Below are positions 6,759 through 11,678 of a stretch of 20,310 bases of DNA, in pieces. Source of the stretch: Methanomassiliicoccales archaeon UBA147 (GTDB taxonomy: Archaea > Thermoplasmatota > Thermoplasmata > SG8-5); assembly GCA_002496385.1 (NCBI GenBank), contig DAJR01000055.1:1-20310 (forward strand), given 5' to 3'. The notes beneath the pieces are model-generated. The model did not search any database and was not told where the DNA came from. It saw nothing but the letters and a program-made list of their open reading frames with translations. A program made the position numbers and the translations under genes. Each line of letters starts with the position of its first letter. Within the stretch, counting starts at the first letter, position 1.

Positions 6759-7017
6759 GGTTTACTGTACATATGCCGAGAACGCTCAGTCCTTCAGGGC
6801 TGAGATGAATCGGCATGAACAGTACATAGGACTCCGCCATGCACCGTTCAATCAATAGCACATGAAATCAAAGCAGTCAGGCTTTGATAAATCAGGTGCA
6901 TGGCCTATGTTTGTAAACTTCCAGCCCTGGCAATAAACGCCAGCCACTTTCGCTAACCATACTTGGTTAGCGTTAAGACGAGGCTGTGCCTCGCCTGTTT
7001 AGGGGCTGGTAGTTTAC
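6759..7017 (+). ncRNA. Large structured element, copy A (candidate non-coding RNA family)
   Basis: Copy A is nearly complete and lies in a gene-free gap. Its 5' domain has ACTGT/ACAGT (6764-6768/6819-6823), ATGCCGA/TCGGCAT (6773-6779/6810-6816) and a hairpin CTCAGTCC–TTCA–GGGCTGAG (6785-6804). The second domain has CATAG/CTATG (6825-6829/6905-6909), a perfect 10-bp helix GCCATGCACC/GGTGCATGGC (6836-6845/6895-6904) and a perfect 8-bp hairpin (6867-6874/6881-6888). The third is closed by GTAAAC…CCAGCCC with GGGCTGG…GTTTAC (6913-6927/7003-7017) and holds three hairpins: TGGC/GCCA (6928-6942), CGCTAACC/GGTTAGCG (6951-6972) and CGAGGC/GCCTCG (6979-6993). Copy B keeps the helices with different bases. 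The strand given is the orientation shared by both copies; transcription is unproved. A palindromic single-strand mobile element is the main alternative. Confidence 0.7.
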
Positions 7018-7037
7018 GGACTGTTGGAGGCGCTGTG

Positions 7038-7397
7038 CTAAAAAAACGCAATCCATATTCCAATCCATGCAAAAAGTAATATCGTCCCGCCTACAAGATA
7101 GAATTTTGCATATTTGATTGCCCGTTCATATCCAGGCATATTGTATTTTTTAGCCATATGTTGATAATGCTCTTTATGATAATGGAAGTCAAAGCCCATA
7201 ATGATGATGTTTGACGCAATCAATAAGCCATTAATCACATTAGAAAAACGAAGTGCCTCTGAATCATGTGTATAATGTGTGTATGAATATATCATGTTTA
7301 CAATCAAAATAATTATTATTATAATCCCAATAATCTGAATAGGCCAGTTAACTCGCCAAGTTTCTTTACCACGTTCGAACCAAGAGGAATTATTCAT
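7038..7397 (-). CDS. AT-rich three-helix membrane protein of unknown function
   Basis: The product has 119 residues from the ATG at 7395-7397, preceded by a GGGGGTG ribosome site. Three hydrophobic helices are visible: about 19-42 (an Ile-rich run starting WPIQIIGII), about 54-72 and about 97-118 at the C-terminus. A His/Tyr-rich loop (FHYHKEHYQHMAKKY) follows the second helix. It probably sits in the cytoplasmic membrane. I recognise no family. The gene is visibly richer in A+T than its neighbours, which suggests recent acquisition. Its 3' end lies about 20 bases from structured element A, on the opposite strand relative to that element's reference orientation. Confidence 0.7.
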   Translation of the reverse strand: MNNSSWFERGKETWRVNWPIQIIGIIIIIILIVNMIYSYTHYTHDSEALRFSNVINGLLIASNIIIMGFDFHYHKEHYQHMAKKYNMPGYERAIKYAKFYLVGGTILLFAWIGIWIAFF

Positions 7398-7620
7398 CAA
7401 TATGCACCCCCAACTTTTGTTGGCATTCAGTCATCCTCCAGGTTAATGCGAAAGTCAGATAATAAGCCTTTCGTCCCTGCGTTGTGCCCATGGCTGCTTC
7501 ACCCCAACGTCGGGATTATGGCCGCTCGCATCCATGCCCAAACCTTTCTTTGCGACGGTGGTTTCCCGGAAATCGGCATTATCCAAACAATGGGATTACC
7601 GGGGTACTGATAATCTATTT
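7398..7620. other. Intergenic stretch with no credible gene
   Basis: Between the membrane-protein gene and the frameshifted Cys-rich gene, the open frames on both strands lack start signals, plausible composition or motifs. A minus-strand AT-rich patch (about 7455-7467) could be the promoter of the membrane-protein gene. Nothing else is supported. Confidence 0.4.
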
Positions 7621-7871
7621 CTACTCGAACGCCTTCTGCGGGCAGGTGCTGGCAGCGGCGGATGCCATCCGTACGCCGGCTATGGGGCAATCGCCCTGTT
7701 CCGCGTCCTTGGGCGCGAAATGCTTGCAGTCCCTGCAGTATTTACCTGTCAGGGCGTCGTCAATCTTGTGGACTCCTTTCTTCCCGAGATCCACCGCGCC
7801 GTGGCGCCGACTGTCTTTCCCGCGTCCACGGTCTTCCCTCCCAACTCTTTCGTTTTGTTCCAGATTCCCAT
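7621..7871 (-). pseudogene. Small Cys-rich protein gene with an apparent -1 frameshift
   Basis: No single frame spans this gene. From the ATG at 7869-7871 the frame encodes MGIWNKTKELGGKTVDAGKT… and stops at 7749-7751. In the overlapping frame, a continuous segment runs from about 7800 to a TAG at 7621-7623: …LGKKGVHKIDDALTGKYCRDC, then KHFAPKDAEQGDCPIAG and a STCP near the end. Joining them needs a -1 shift (one lost base) around 7791-7808, inside the GC-rich run GGCGCCACGGCGCGGTGG, and gives about 83 residues. Upstream signals are excellent: an AAGGTGA ribosome site at 7876-7882 and a TATA box ATTTAAATAT at 7903-7912. It may be a recent pseudogene, a sequencing error, or programmed frameshifting. 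Cysteines in CRDC, DCP and TCP suggest metal binding. Family unknown. Confidence 0.6.
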
Positions 7872-7902
7872 TATTTCACCTTACACTGTTAAGGAGGCGA
7901 CG

Positions 7903-7912
7903 ATATTTAAAT
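7903..7912 (-). promoter_or_regulatory. TATA box for the frameshifted Cys-rich gene
   Basis: The minus strand reads ATTTAAATAT. An RNA start about 26 bases downstream (near 7881) leaves a leader of about 10 bases containing the AAGGTGA ribosome site. These intact signals suggest that the gene was functional recently or still is. Confidence 0.55.
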
Positions 7913-7948
7913 CCTCCGGGAAATGCGCTTTCCGGCGTCATCCGATGC

Positions 7949-8473
7949 TCAGGTCCAGCCGATGGTGTAAGTGAACCCGCCGTTCCCGAACTCCCTAACC
8001 ATTTTCACAGAGCCCTTGCGGCCCATTAGCTCGAGAATTCCCTCTAACCTGCCCCTGTAGAAATCGGCCCAGAGGTTCTGGTGCTCGTGGTTATCCGTCC
8101 ACATCTTCATCCGGATGACCGCCCTGCCGTTCGAGGCCTCAATAGGTTCGTAATCCGCGAGCTGCTGCCTCCCTTCCTGGCGCTGGGTGGAAGTGAATAC
8201 CGTCGCGGGGTCCATGCGGCGGAAGAGCCCTTTCCAACTTGCTTCCATCTTCATCGTGTCCCTCGATATCCTGGCTATGTAATCCTCCTCGCCGGAGGTT
8301 ATCAGCCTGACCTTTGAAAGAAGTTCGGCGAACTCTTCGAACGGGTATTTCTCCTCTACCCGGTACTTTTCCACATCCTTCCCCAGGAGTGCGTAGCTTG
8401 TCTGGCCGCGGTTCTTGATGATGTAGTCCAGGACCTGTTTGAAAATAATCCCGCGGACCCACATTTCCCTCAT
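7949..8473 (-). CDS. Conserved-looking protein of unknown function
   Basis: The product has 174 residues and begins MREMWVRGIIFKQVLDYIIKNRG; an in-frame ATG at 8464 would remove three residues. Features include a YPFEEFAELL segment near residue 43 and a C-terminal WADFYRGRLEGILELMG … FTYTIGW pattern. That end loosely recalls the FY-G-LEG-LEL-G signature of sensor domains such as the HNOB or DUF2378-like proteins, but I cannot confirm it and no haem-ligand His is evident. No membrane helix is seen. A TATA-like box at 8490-8505 lies about 24 bases before the ATG at 8471-8473, which suggests a leaderless mRNA. Function unknown. Confidence 0.75.
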   Translation of the reverse strand: MREMWVRGIIFKQVLDYIIKNRGQTSYALLGKDVEKYRVEEKYPFEEFAELLSKVRLITSGEEDYIARISRDTMKMEASWKGLFRRMDPATVFTSTQRQEGRQQLADYEPIEASNGRAVIRMKMWTDNHEHQNLWADFYRGRLEGILELMGRKGSVKMVREFGNGGFTYTIGWT

Positions 8474-8489
8474 GCTGAGCGGTATATGA

Positions 8490-8505
8490 TTCTAAATATA
8501 ATATC
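8490..8505 (-). promoter_or_regulatory. TATA-like box for the 174-residue protein gene
   Basis: The minus strand carries GATATTATATTTAGA, centred about 24 bases before the ATG at 8473, consistent with a leaderless transcript. Confidence 0.45.
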
Positions 8506-8624
8506 TTTGCCGGAATATTCAGGGGTTCGGAACAGATTTTTCCTGAGCGCCTCCATCTCCGGCTTCCTTCCGAACAATTTCTCCGTCACGGATGTGTGAT
8601 TGGCGCCTGAGTACAATATCGTTT

Positions 8625-9101
8625 CTATTTGTCAGGGCGAAATTTCAAAGCGACAGAATTGATGCAGTAGCGTTTTCCGGTGACCATCGGGCCATCATTG
8701 AATACATGGCCGAGGTGGCCCCCGCAATCCGGGCATCTCACCTCAGTGCGCACCATGAAGTGGCAGGTGTCGATCCTTTCCTCGACAGAATCTGCTGACA
8801 TCGGCCGGTCGAAACTGGGCCAGCCTAAGCTGTAAGGGCCATGCAATAATTCGCTTAGGCTTTTCCGCAAGAACTGTTTCTCATATGCCCCTATAAATCT
8901 TGCGGGCCAGCCGCAACCGGAATCGAATTTCGCATCGGACGAGAAAAGCTGTTTCCCGCAGCCGGAGCATGCGAATGTTCCCTGCCTGCTCTCTTTGAGA
9001 TGCTCACCCGAGAAGGGAGCTTCGGTCCCTTGCTGGCGGAGAACCCGGTACTGCTCGGCCGTGAGCTTTTTCCTCCAACCGTCATCCGACAAGACAGTCA
9101 C
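8625..9101 (-). CDS. msrB: Peptide methionine-R-sulfoxide reductase with an internal 29-residue insertion
   Basis: MsrB reduces the R form of methionine sulfoxide in oxidised proteins. The 158-residue product has both zinc pairs (CSGC at 45-48, CPDC at 123-126), HLGHVFNDGP and the catalytic Cys146 in RYCINS. The family normally reads GCGWPSF without a break. Here GCGWP (62-66) is followed by 29 extra residues (67-95) ending GWP, and then SF. The insertion corresponds to 87 bases bounded by direct repeats (8817-8912). All catalytic and zinc residues survive, so activity is possible. The start is GTG at 9099-9101, overlapping the end of the glycosylase gene by 20 bases; a TTG at 9092, better spaced from the GGGGTG site, is an alternative. 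It is third in the msrA–glycosylase–msrB operon. Confidence 0.93.
   Translation of the reverse strand: MTVLSDDGWRKKLTAEQYRVLRQQGTEAPFSGEHLKESRQGTFACSGCGKQLFSSDAKFDSGCGWPARFIGAYEKQFLRKSLSELLHGPYSLGWPSFDRPMSADSVEERIDTCHFMVRTEVRCPDCGGHLGHVFNDGPMVTGKRYCINSVALKFRPDK
8817..8912. mobile_element. Palindromic in-frame insertion inside msrB, flanked by 9-bp direct repeats
   Basis: GGGCCAGCC occurs at 8817-8825 and again at 8904-8912, exactly 87 bases (29 codons) apart. Between them lie two inverted repeats: GCCTAAGC/GCTTAGGC (8823-8830/8853-8860) and CCGCAAGA/TCTTGCGG (8865-8872/8898-8905). Each arm runs into one direct repeat. The arrangement resembles a small palindromic element with a target duplication, comparable in style to the Rickettsia palindromic elements that insert in frame. 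No transposase is present. A simple tandem duplication is excluded because the inserted sequence is not a copy of neighbouring msrB sequence. Confidence 0.6.
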
Positions 9102-9423
9102 ACCCCTTGCGGCTCAGCAGAAACAGCTGATGCCCGAAATCGTCTACGAACTCGTCCTGGCTTGCCCATCCGACTGCGCGGCTCCTGTCCAGCGGGCTCC
9201 GGTGGCGGTATCCACGGGCCCTCATCTCCTTTACCAGGGCGGTGTGCCTCCTGTACAGCGCGGCCAGCTTGCCTCTCCACCTGAGCGTTTCGGGATGCCT
9301 GGAATATCCCTTTTTGTCCTCCGTGAGAATAACCCATATGGCGTGCAATTCCCTGTGCTCGCCCAGTAGGTGGCTCCTGCAGAGTAACTCCGGTGGCACA
9401 TCCCAGATCCTCAGATGTGGCAC
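9082..9423 (-). CDS. Pyrimidine-dimer DNA glycosylase (T4 endonuclease V type)
   Basis: The 113-residue product matches the layout of T4 DenV. RIWDVPPELLC near the N-terminus precedes SHLLGEHRELHAIW, whose EHRE segment holds the expected catalytic Glu and adjacent Arg. KKGYSRHPETLRWRGKLAALYRRHTALVKEM and RGYRH follow. These enzymes excise UV-induced pyrimidine dimers with a lyase activity that uses the N-terminal amino group. The start is uncertain. The GTG at 9421-9423 gives PHLRIWD after Met removal, whereas a CTG at 9412-9414, overlapping the msrA stop as CTGA and preceded by GGGGGTG, would put the N-terminus directly before Arg, as in DenV. The gene overlaps msrA upstream and msrB downstream. 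Confidence 0.85.
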   Translation of the reverse strand: MPHLRIWDVPPELLCRSHLLGEHRELHAIWVILTEDKKGYSRHPETLRWRGKLAALYRRHTALVKEMRARGYRHRSPLDRSRAVGWASQDEFVDDFGHQLFLLSRKGCDCLVG

Positions 9424-9875
9424 CCCCTTCTCCCATCCTTCTCGATGTACCGCTGGTGGTATTCCTCGGCCTTCCAGAATCTGCCTGCCGGTGAAACCTC
9501 TGTCACTATTGCCTTGCTGCCGTGCGATGCCATCCTTCTCATGGAATCCATGGCCTGGTCCCTCTGTTCGGCGTCATAATAGAATATCGCGGAGCGGTAC
9601 TGGGTCCCGACATCAGGACCCTGGCGGTTGGGCGTGGTAGGGTCGTGGATGTGCCAGAAATGGCCAAGGAGTTGCAGATAGGTGACCTTCGCTGGGTCGA
9701 ATAGAATGTGGACAGCCTCGGCATGGCCCGTGTTACCGGTGCATACCTGGGCATATGTGGGGTGCTCGGTCCTTCCCCCGGAATAGCCCACCTCCGTGTC
9801 CAGGACGCCCGGAACCTTCCTGAAACTGTGCTCCACGCCCCAGAAGCATCCCGCGGCGAACATTGCCTCTTTCAT
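9411..9875 (-). CDS. msrA: Peptide methionine-S-sulfoxide reductase
   Basis: MsrA reduces the S form of methionine sulfoxide, complementing MsrB in the same operon. The 154-residue product starts MKEAMFAAGCFWGVEHSF, with the GCFWG motif and catalytic Cys10. EVGYSGG, a GHAEAV segment and YRSAIFY follow, all typical of MsrA. A TTG at 9896 is in frame, but the ATG at 9873-9875 is preferred: the TATA box at 9901-9909 lies about 30 bases upstream and would overlap the longer reading. The next gene's start overlaps this stop, so translation is probably coupled. No clear cytoplasmic-export signal is seen. Confidence 0.96.
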   Translation of the reverse strand: MKEAMFAAGCFWGVEHSFRKVPGVLDTEVGYSGGRTEHPTYAQVCTGNTGHAEAVHILFDPAKVTYLQLLGHFWHIHDPTTPNRQGPDVGTQYRSAIFYYDAEQRDQAMDSMRRMASHGSKAIVTEVSPAGRFWKAEEYHQRYIEKDGRRGCHI

Positions 9876-9900
9876 GGTTTTGAATAGGATTGCCAAGTAG

Positions 9901-9909
9901 ATATATTAT
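9901..9909 (-). promoter_or_regulatory. TATA box for the msrA–glycosylase–msrB operon
   Basis: The minus strand reads ATAATATAT. It is centred about 30 bases before the msrA ATG at 9875, which fits a leaderless or very short-leader mRNA covering all three genes. Confidence 0.5.
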
Positions 9910-10047
9910 GTCCCGAACAGGCTTCGAACCCTATTGTGACAGTCAATCTGCGAAAATGAATCAATCCGACATGCCAATGTTGAGGGCAGATTGGACCCGG
10001 CTCATAAATTTGATTATCGTCATTATAAAATCAATAGGATATCCAGG

Positions 10048-10071
10048 GAATGACCCCGGGAACACTCATTC
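10048..10071 (-). terminator. Hairpin at the arsM stop codon
   Basis: GAATGA (10048-10053) pairs with TCATTC (10066-10071). On the minus strand the hairpin begins at the arsM stop and is followed by AT-rich sequence. It is a weak candidate for a terminator. Confidence 0.3.
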
Positions 10072-10816
10072 AGGGCTTTCGGAGGGCCAGCTTCAGGCTC
10101 ATGACTGGCAATCCGCCGTACTGGGCTTCGCCGATTGCGCGGTCCTCGTGCATTGTCTCCGCGCGGAATCCCGCTTTCTTCACGATGGCAAGGTACTCGT
10201 CCCTGAGAAGTGCACCGCCGACGCAGCCGGCCACCAGGTCCGGGTCGTTCCTCTGCTCCCGGGTCAGCTCAGCAAGCAGGACAATGTCGGAGATGAACAT
10301 CCTTCCCCCCGGCTTCAGCACCCTGTGGGCGTCCCGGAAGACTGCAAGTTTGTCCGGGGCCAGGTTGATGACGCAGTTGGAGATTATTACATCGACGCTG
10401 GAATCATCCACCGGAAGCTGGTGGATGTATCCCTTCCTGAATTCCACGTTCTTGAATCCGTTCTTCAGGGCATTAGCCCTTGCCTTTTCGACCATCTCGT
10501 CGGTCATGTCCACGCCGATCACCCGGCCGCTTGGCCCGACCTTCCTTGCTGCCAGGAAGCAATCGAACCCAGCGCCCGAACCCAGGTCCAGCACTGTCTC
10601 GCCCATTGTCATCGAGCCCAGGGCGAGGGGATTGCCGCATCCGAGACCGAGGTTCGCCTCCGGGACATTGGCCAGCTCCTCGTCGGAGTACCCCAGCATC
10701 CTGCCTAGGTCCTCGGGATTCTGGCCGCAGCCGCAGGATAGGCAGCAGCTCTTCTCATTCCTGGCAACGCCGGCGTAATGCTTTTTCACCGCAAGGGTGA
10801 TTTCCTCGTCCTTCAT
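10070..10816 (-). CDS. arsM: Arsenite S-adenosylmethionine methyltransferase
   Basis: ArsM methylates arsenite, forming mono-, di- and trimethyl arsenicals. From the ATG at 10814-10816 the product has 248 residues. The SAM-binding motif I is VLDLGSGAGFD (75-85), followed by GVDMTDEMVEKA. The conserved arsenic-binding cysteines are visible: Cys60 in LGLGCGNP, Cys148 in SNCVINL and Cys198 in VAGCVGGAL, with an N-terminal CC–SC–GC cluster (24-30). The frame is open 24 codons further, but the family starts near MKDEEITLAVKKHY, and a TATA-like box at 10845-10856 lies inside that extension. The gene is divergent from the PrsW-like gene. No arsR or ars transporter gene is nearby. Confidence 0.94.
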   Translation of the reverse strand: MKDEEITLAVKKHYAGVARNEKSCCLSCGCGQNPEDLGRMLGYSDEELANVPEANLGLGCGNPLALGSMTMGETVLDLGSGAGFDCFLAARKVGPSGRVIGVDMTDEMVEKARANALKNGFKNVEFRKGYIHQLPVDDSSVDVIISNCVINLAPDKLAVFRDAHRVLKPGGRMFISDIVLLAELTREQRNDPDLVAGCVGGALLRDEYLAIVKKAGFRAETMHEDRAIGEAQYGGLPVMSLKLALRKP

Positions 10817-10844
10817 CGTGATCCCAACTGGAGTATGACAATTC

Positions 10845-10856
10845 TGATACATAAAC
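10845..10856 (-). promoter_or_regulatory. TATA-like box for arsM
   Basis: The minus strand reads GTTTATGTATCA. An RNA start about 26 bases downstream leaves a leader of only a few bases before the ATG at 10816. Confidence 0.4.
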
Positions 10857-10865
10857 GCATACCCG

Positions 10866-10879
10866 AAAGTATTAAAGAC
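10866..10879 (+). promoter_or_regulatory. TATA-like box for the PrsW-like gene
   Basis: AAAGTATTAAAGAC is centred 26 bases before the ATG at 10899, the exact spacing for a leaderless archaeal mRNA. It sits back to back with the arsM promoter. Confidence 0.5.
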
Positions 10880-10898
10880 GAATCCCAATCCGCAATCG

Positions 10899-11645
10899 AT
10901 GAACCCATTCTACATCGGCGGAATCATAGGATTTGGCCCTGCGCTGTTCCTAATATGGTTCAGCCTCCGGAAATACACCTATCCGTATGTCGAGGGCTCG
11001 CTCTTCGAGGACAGAAGAGTGTTCTTCCTGCTGGCGGTCGGGATGGTCCTGGGCACGTTCCTGTTCACGTTCGAGCAATACCTGGCCCCGCTCTACACTT
11101 TTGATGGCAGCATCGACCTGCTGATGTTCATGCTGATATTCGTCATCGCATTCCCCCTGATGGAAGACCTGGCAAAGTACATGGTTCTCAATTTCAAGGG
11201 TTATGAGGGCAGGTTCGACAGCACGTTCTACGGTATCTCCTTGGGGGCGGGTTATTCCGCGACGATGATAATCGGTTATGTTTTCATAATGTCGAACAGG
11301 GCGAAATCGGAAGGGGTACAGATCGCTCCGGAGATATGGCTCGGCATTGTATTGTTCTCGGTCTGTTCCGCTTTCCTGCATTGCACTGTTGGCGCAACTC
11401 TGGGAAGCGCCACCGGCAGGAAGATGGGGCTGCGCGGCCTCCCCGGCGCGGTCGTTCCCCATTTCATATTCAATCTTCTCCTGTTCCCCTGGTTCGTGTA
11501 CGACCAGATTTGGTACAGCCTGATAATCCTCCTCCCGGTATCCGCGATGATGTTCCACGGCGCCTACGCCCACACCATCCCAGAGTGCCTGCCGCCAGAG
11601 GTCCAGAAGGAGACCAGGCGGGCCCATCGCAGGAAAACGCAATGA
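10899..11645 (+). CDS. PrsW-like intramembrane metalloprotease
   Basis: The 248-residue product has about seven or eight hydrophobic helices. Conserved polar motifs of the PrsW group lie within them: FPLMEDLAKYM (Glu89-Asp90…Lys93; usually EE..K), FDSTFYGISLGAGYSA (Asp107), FLHCTVGA (His161) and VPHFIFN (His188). The Glu/His set is the presumed metal site. Bacillus PrsW cuts an anti-sigma factor; archaeal members are mostly uncharacterised, so the substrate is unknown. The C-terminus is basic (HRRKTQ) and probably cytoplasmic. The transglutaminase-like membrane gene follows 33 bases after the stop on the same strand. The Asp in place of the second Glu is a conservative change. Confidence 0.82.
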   Translation: MNPFYIGGIIGFGPALFLIWFSLRKYTYPYVEGSLFEDRRVFFLLAVGMVLGTFLFTFEQYLAPLYTFDGSIDLLMFMLIFVIAFPLMEDLAKYMVLNFKGYEGRFDSTFYGISLGAGYSATMIIGYVFIMSNRAKSEGVQIAPEIWLGIVLFSVCSAFLHCTVGATLGSATGRKMGLRGLPGAVVPHFIFNLLLFPWFVYDQIWYSLIILLPVSAMMFHGAYAHTIPECLPPEVQKETRRAHRRKTQ

Positions 11646-11647
11646 GC

Positions 11648-11657
11648 ATTTTATAAT
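11648..11657 (+). promoter_or_regulatory. TATA-like box for the transglutaminase-like gene
   Basis: TTTTATAAT lies immediately after the PrsW-like stop and is centred 26 bases before the ATG at 11679. This supports 11679 over the ATG at 11658 and suggests a leaderless transcript. Confidence 0.45.
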
Positions 11658-11678
11658 ATGAAGCAATATTGGAAGAGC

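Noticed and set aside
6773..6816. Kink-turn or hammerhead ribozyme in the first hairpin of the structured element (CTGAGATGAA)
   Set aside because: The order of residues does not fit the hammerhead CUGANGA core, and the internal loop lacks the tandem G·A pairs of a kink-turn.
6759..7017. CRISPR array
   Set aside because: The repeated segments are two distant copies of a long folded element, not short regular repeats with spacers.
7535..7610. Imperfect inverted repeat CGGCATTATCC / GGGATTACCG
   Set aside because: Too many mismatches to support a hairpin, and there is no gene end at the right distance.
7484..8029. Long plus-strand open frames between 7484 and 8029
   Set aside because: Their sequence is low-complexity and Arg/Ser/Pro rich without start signals. 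The opposite strand has better supported genes (7621-7871 and 7949-8473).
8470..8589. Minus-strand 39-residue frame starting VTEKLFGRKPEMEALRKNL, ending in an ATGA overlap with the 174-residue gene
   Set aside because: It covers the TATA-like box of the next gene, has no clear ribosome site and no recognisable motif. The ATGA overlap could be chance.
9908..9960. Sequence resembling the T-arm and 3' end of a tRNA on the minus strand (GGTTCGAAGCC near 9923)
   Set aside because: The T-stem does not pair properly, no matching 5' acceptor strand or anticodon arm is found, and no repeat marks an integration site.
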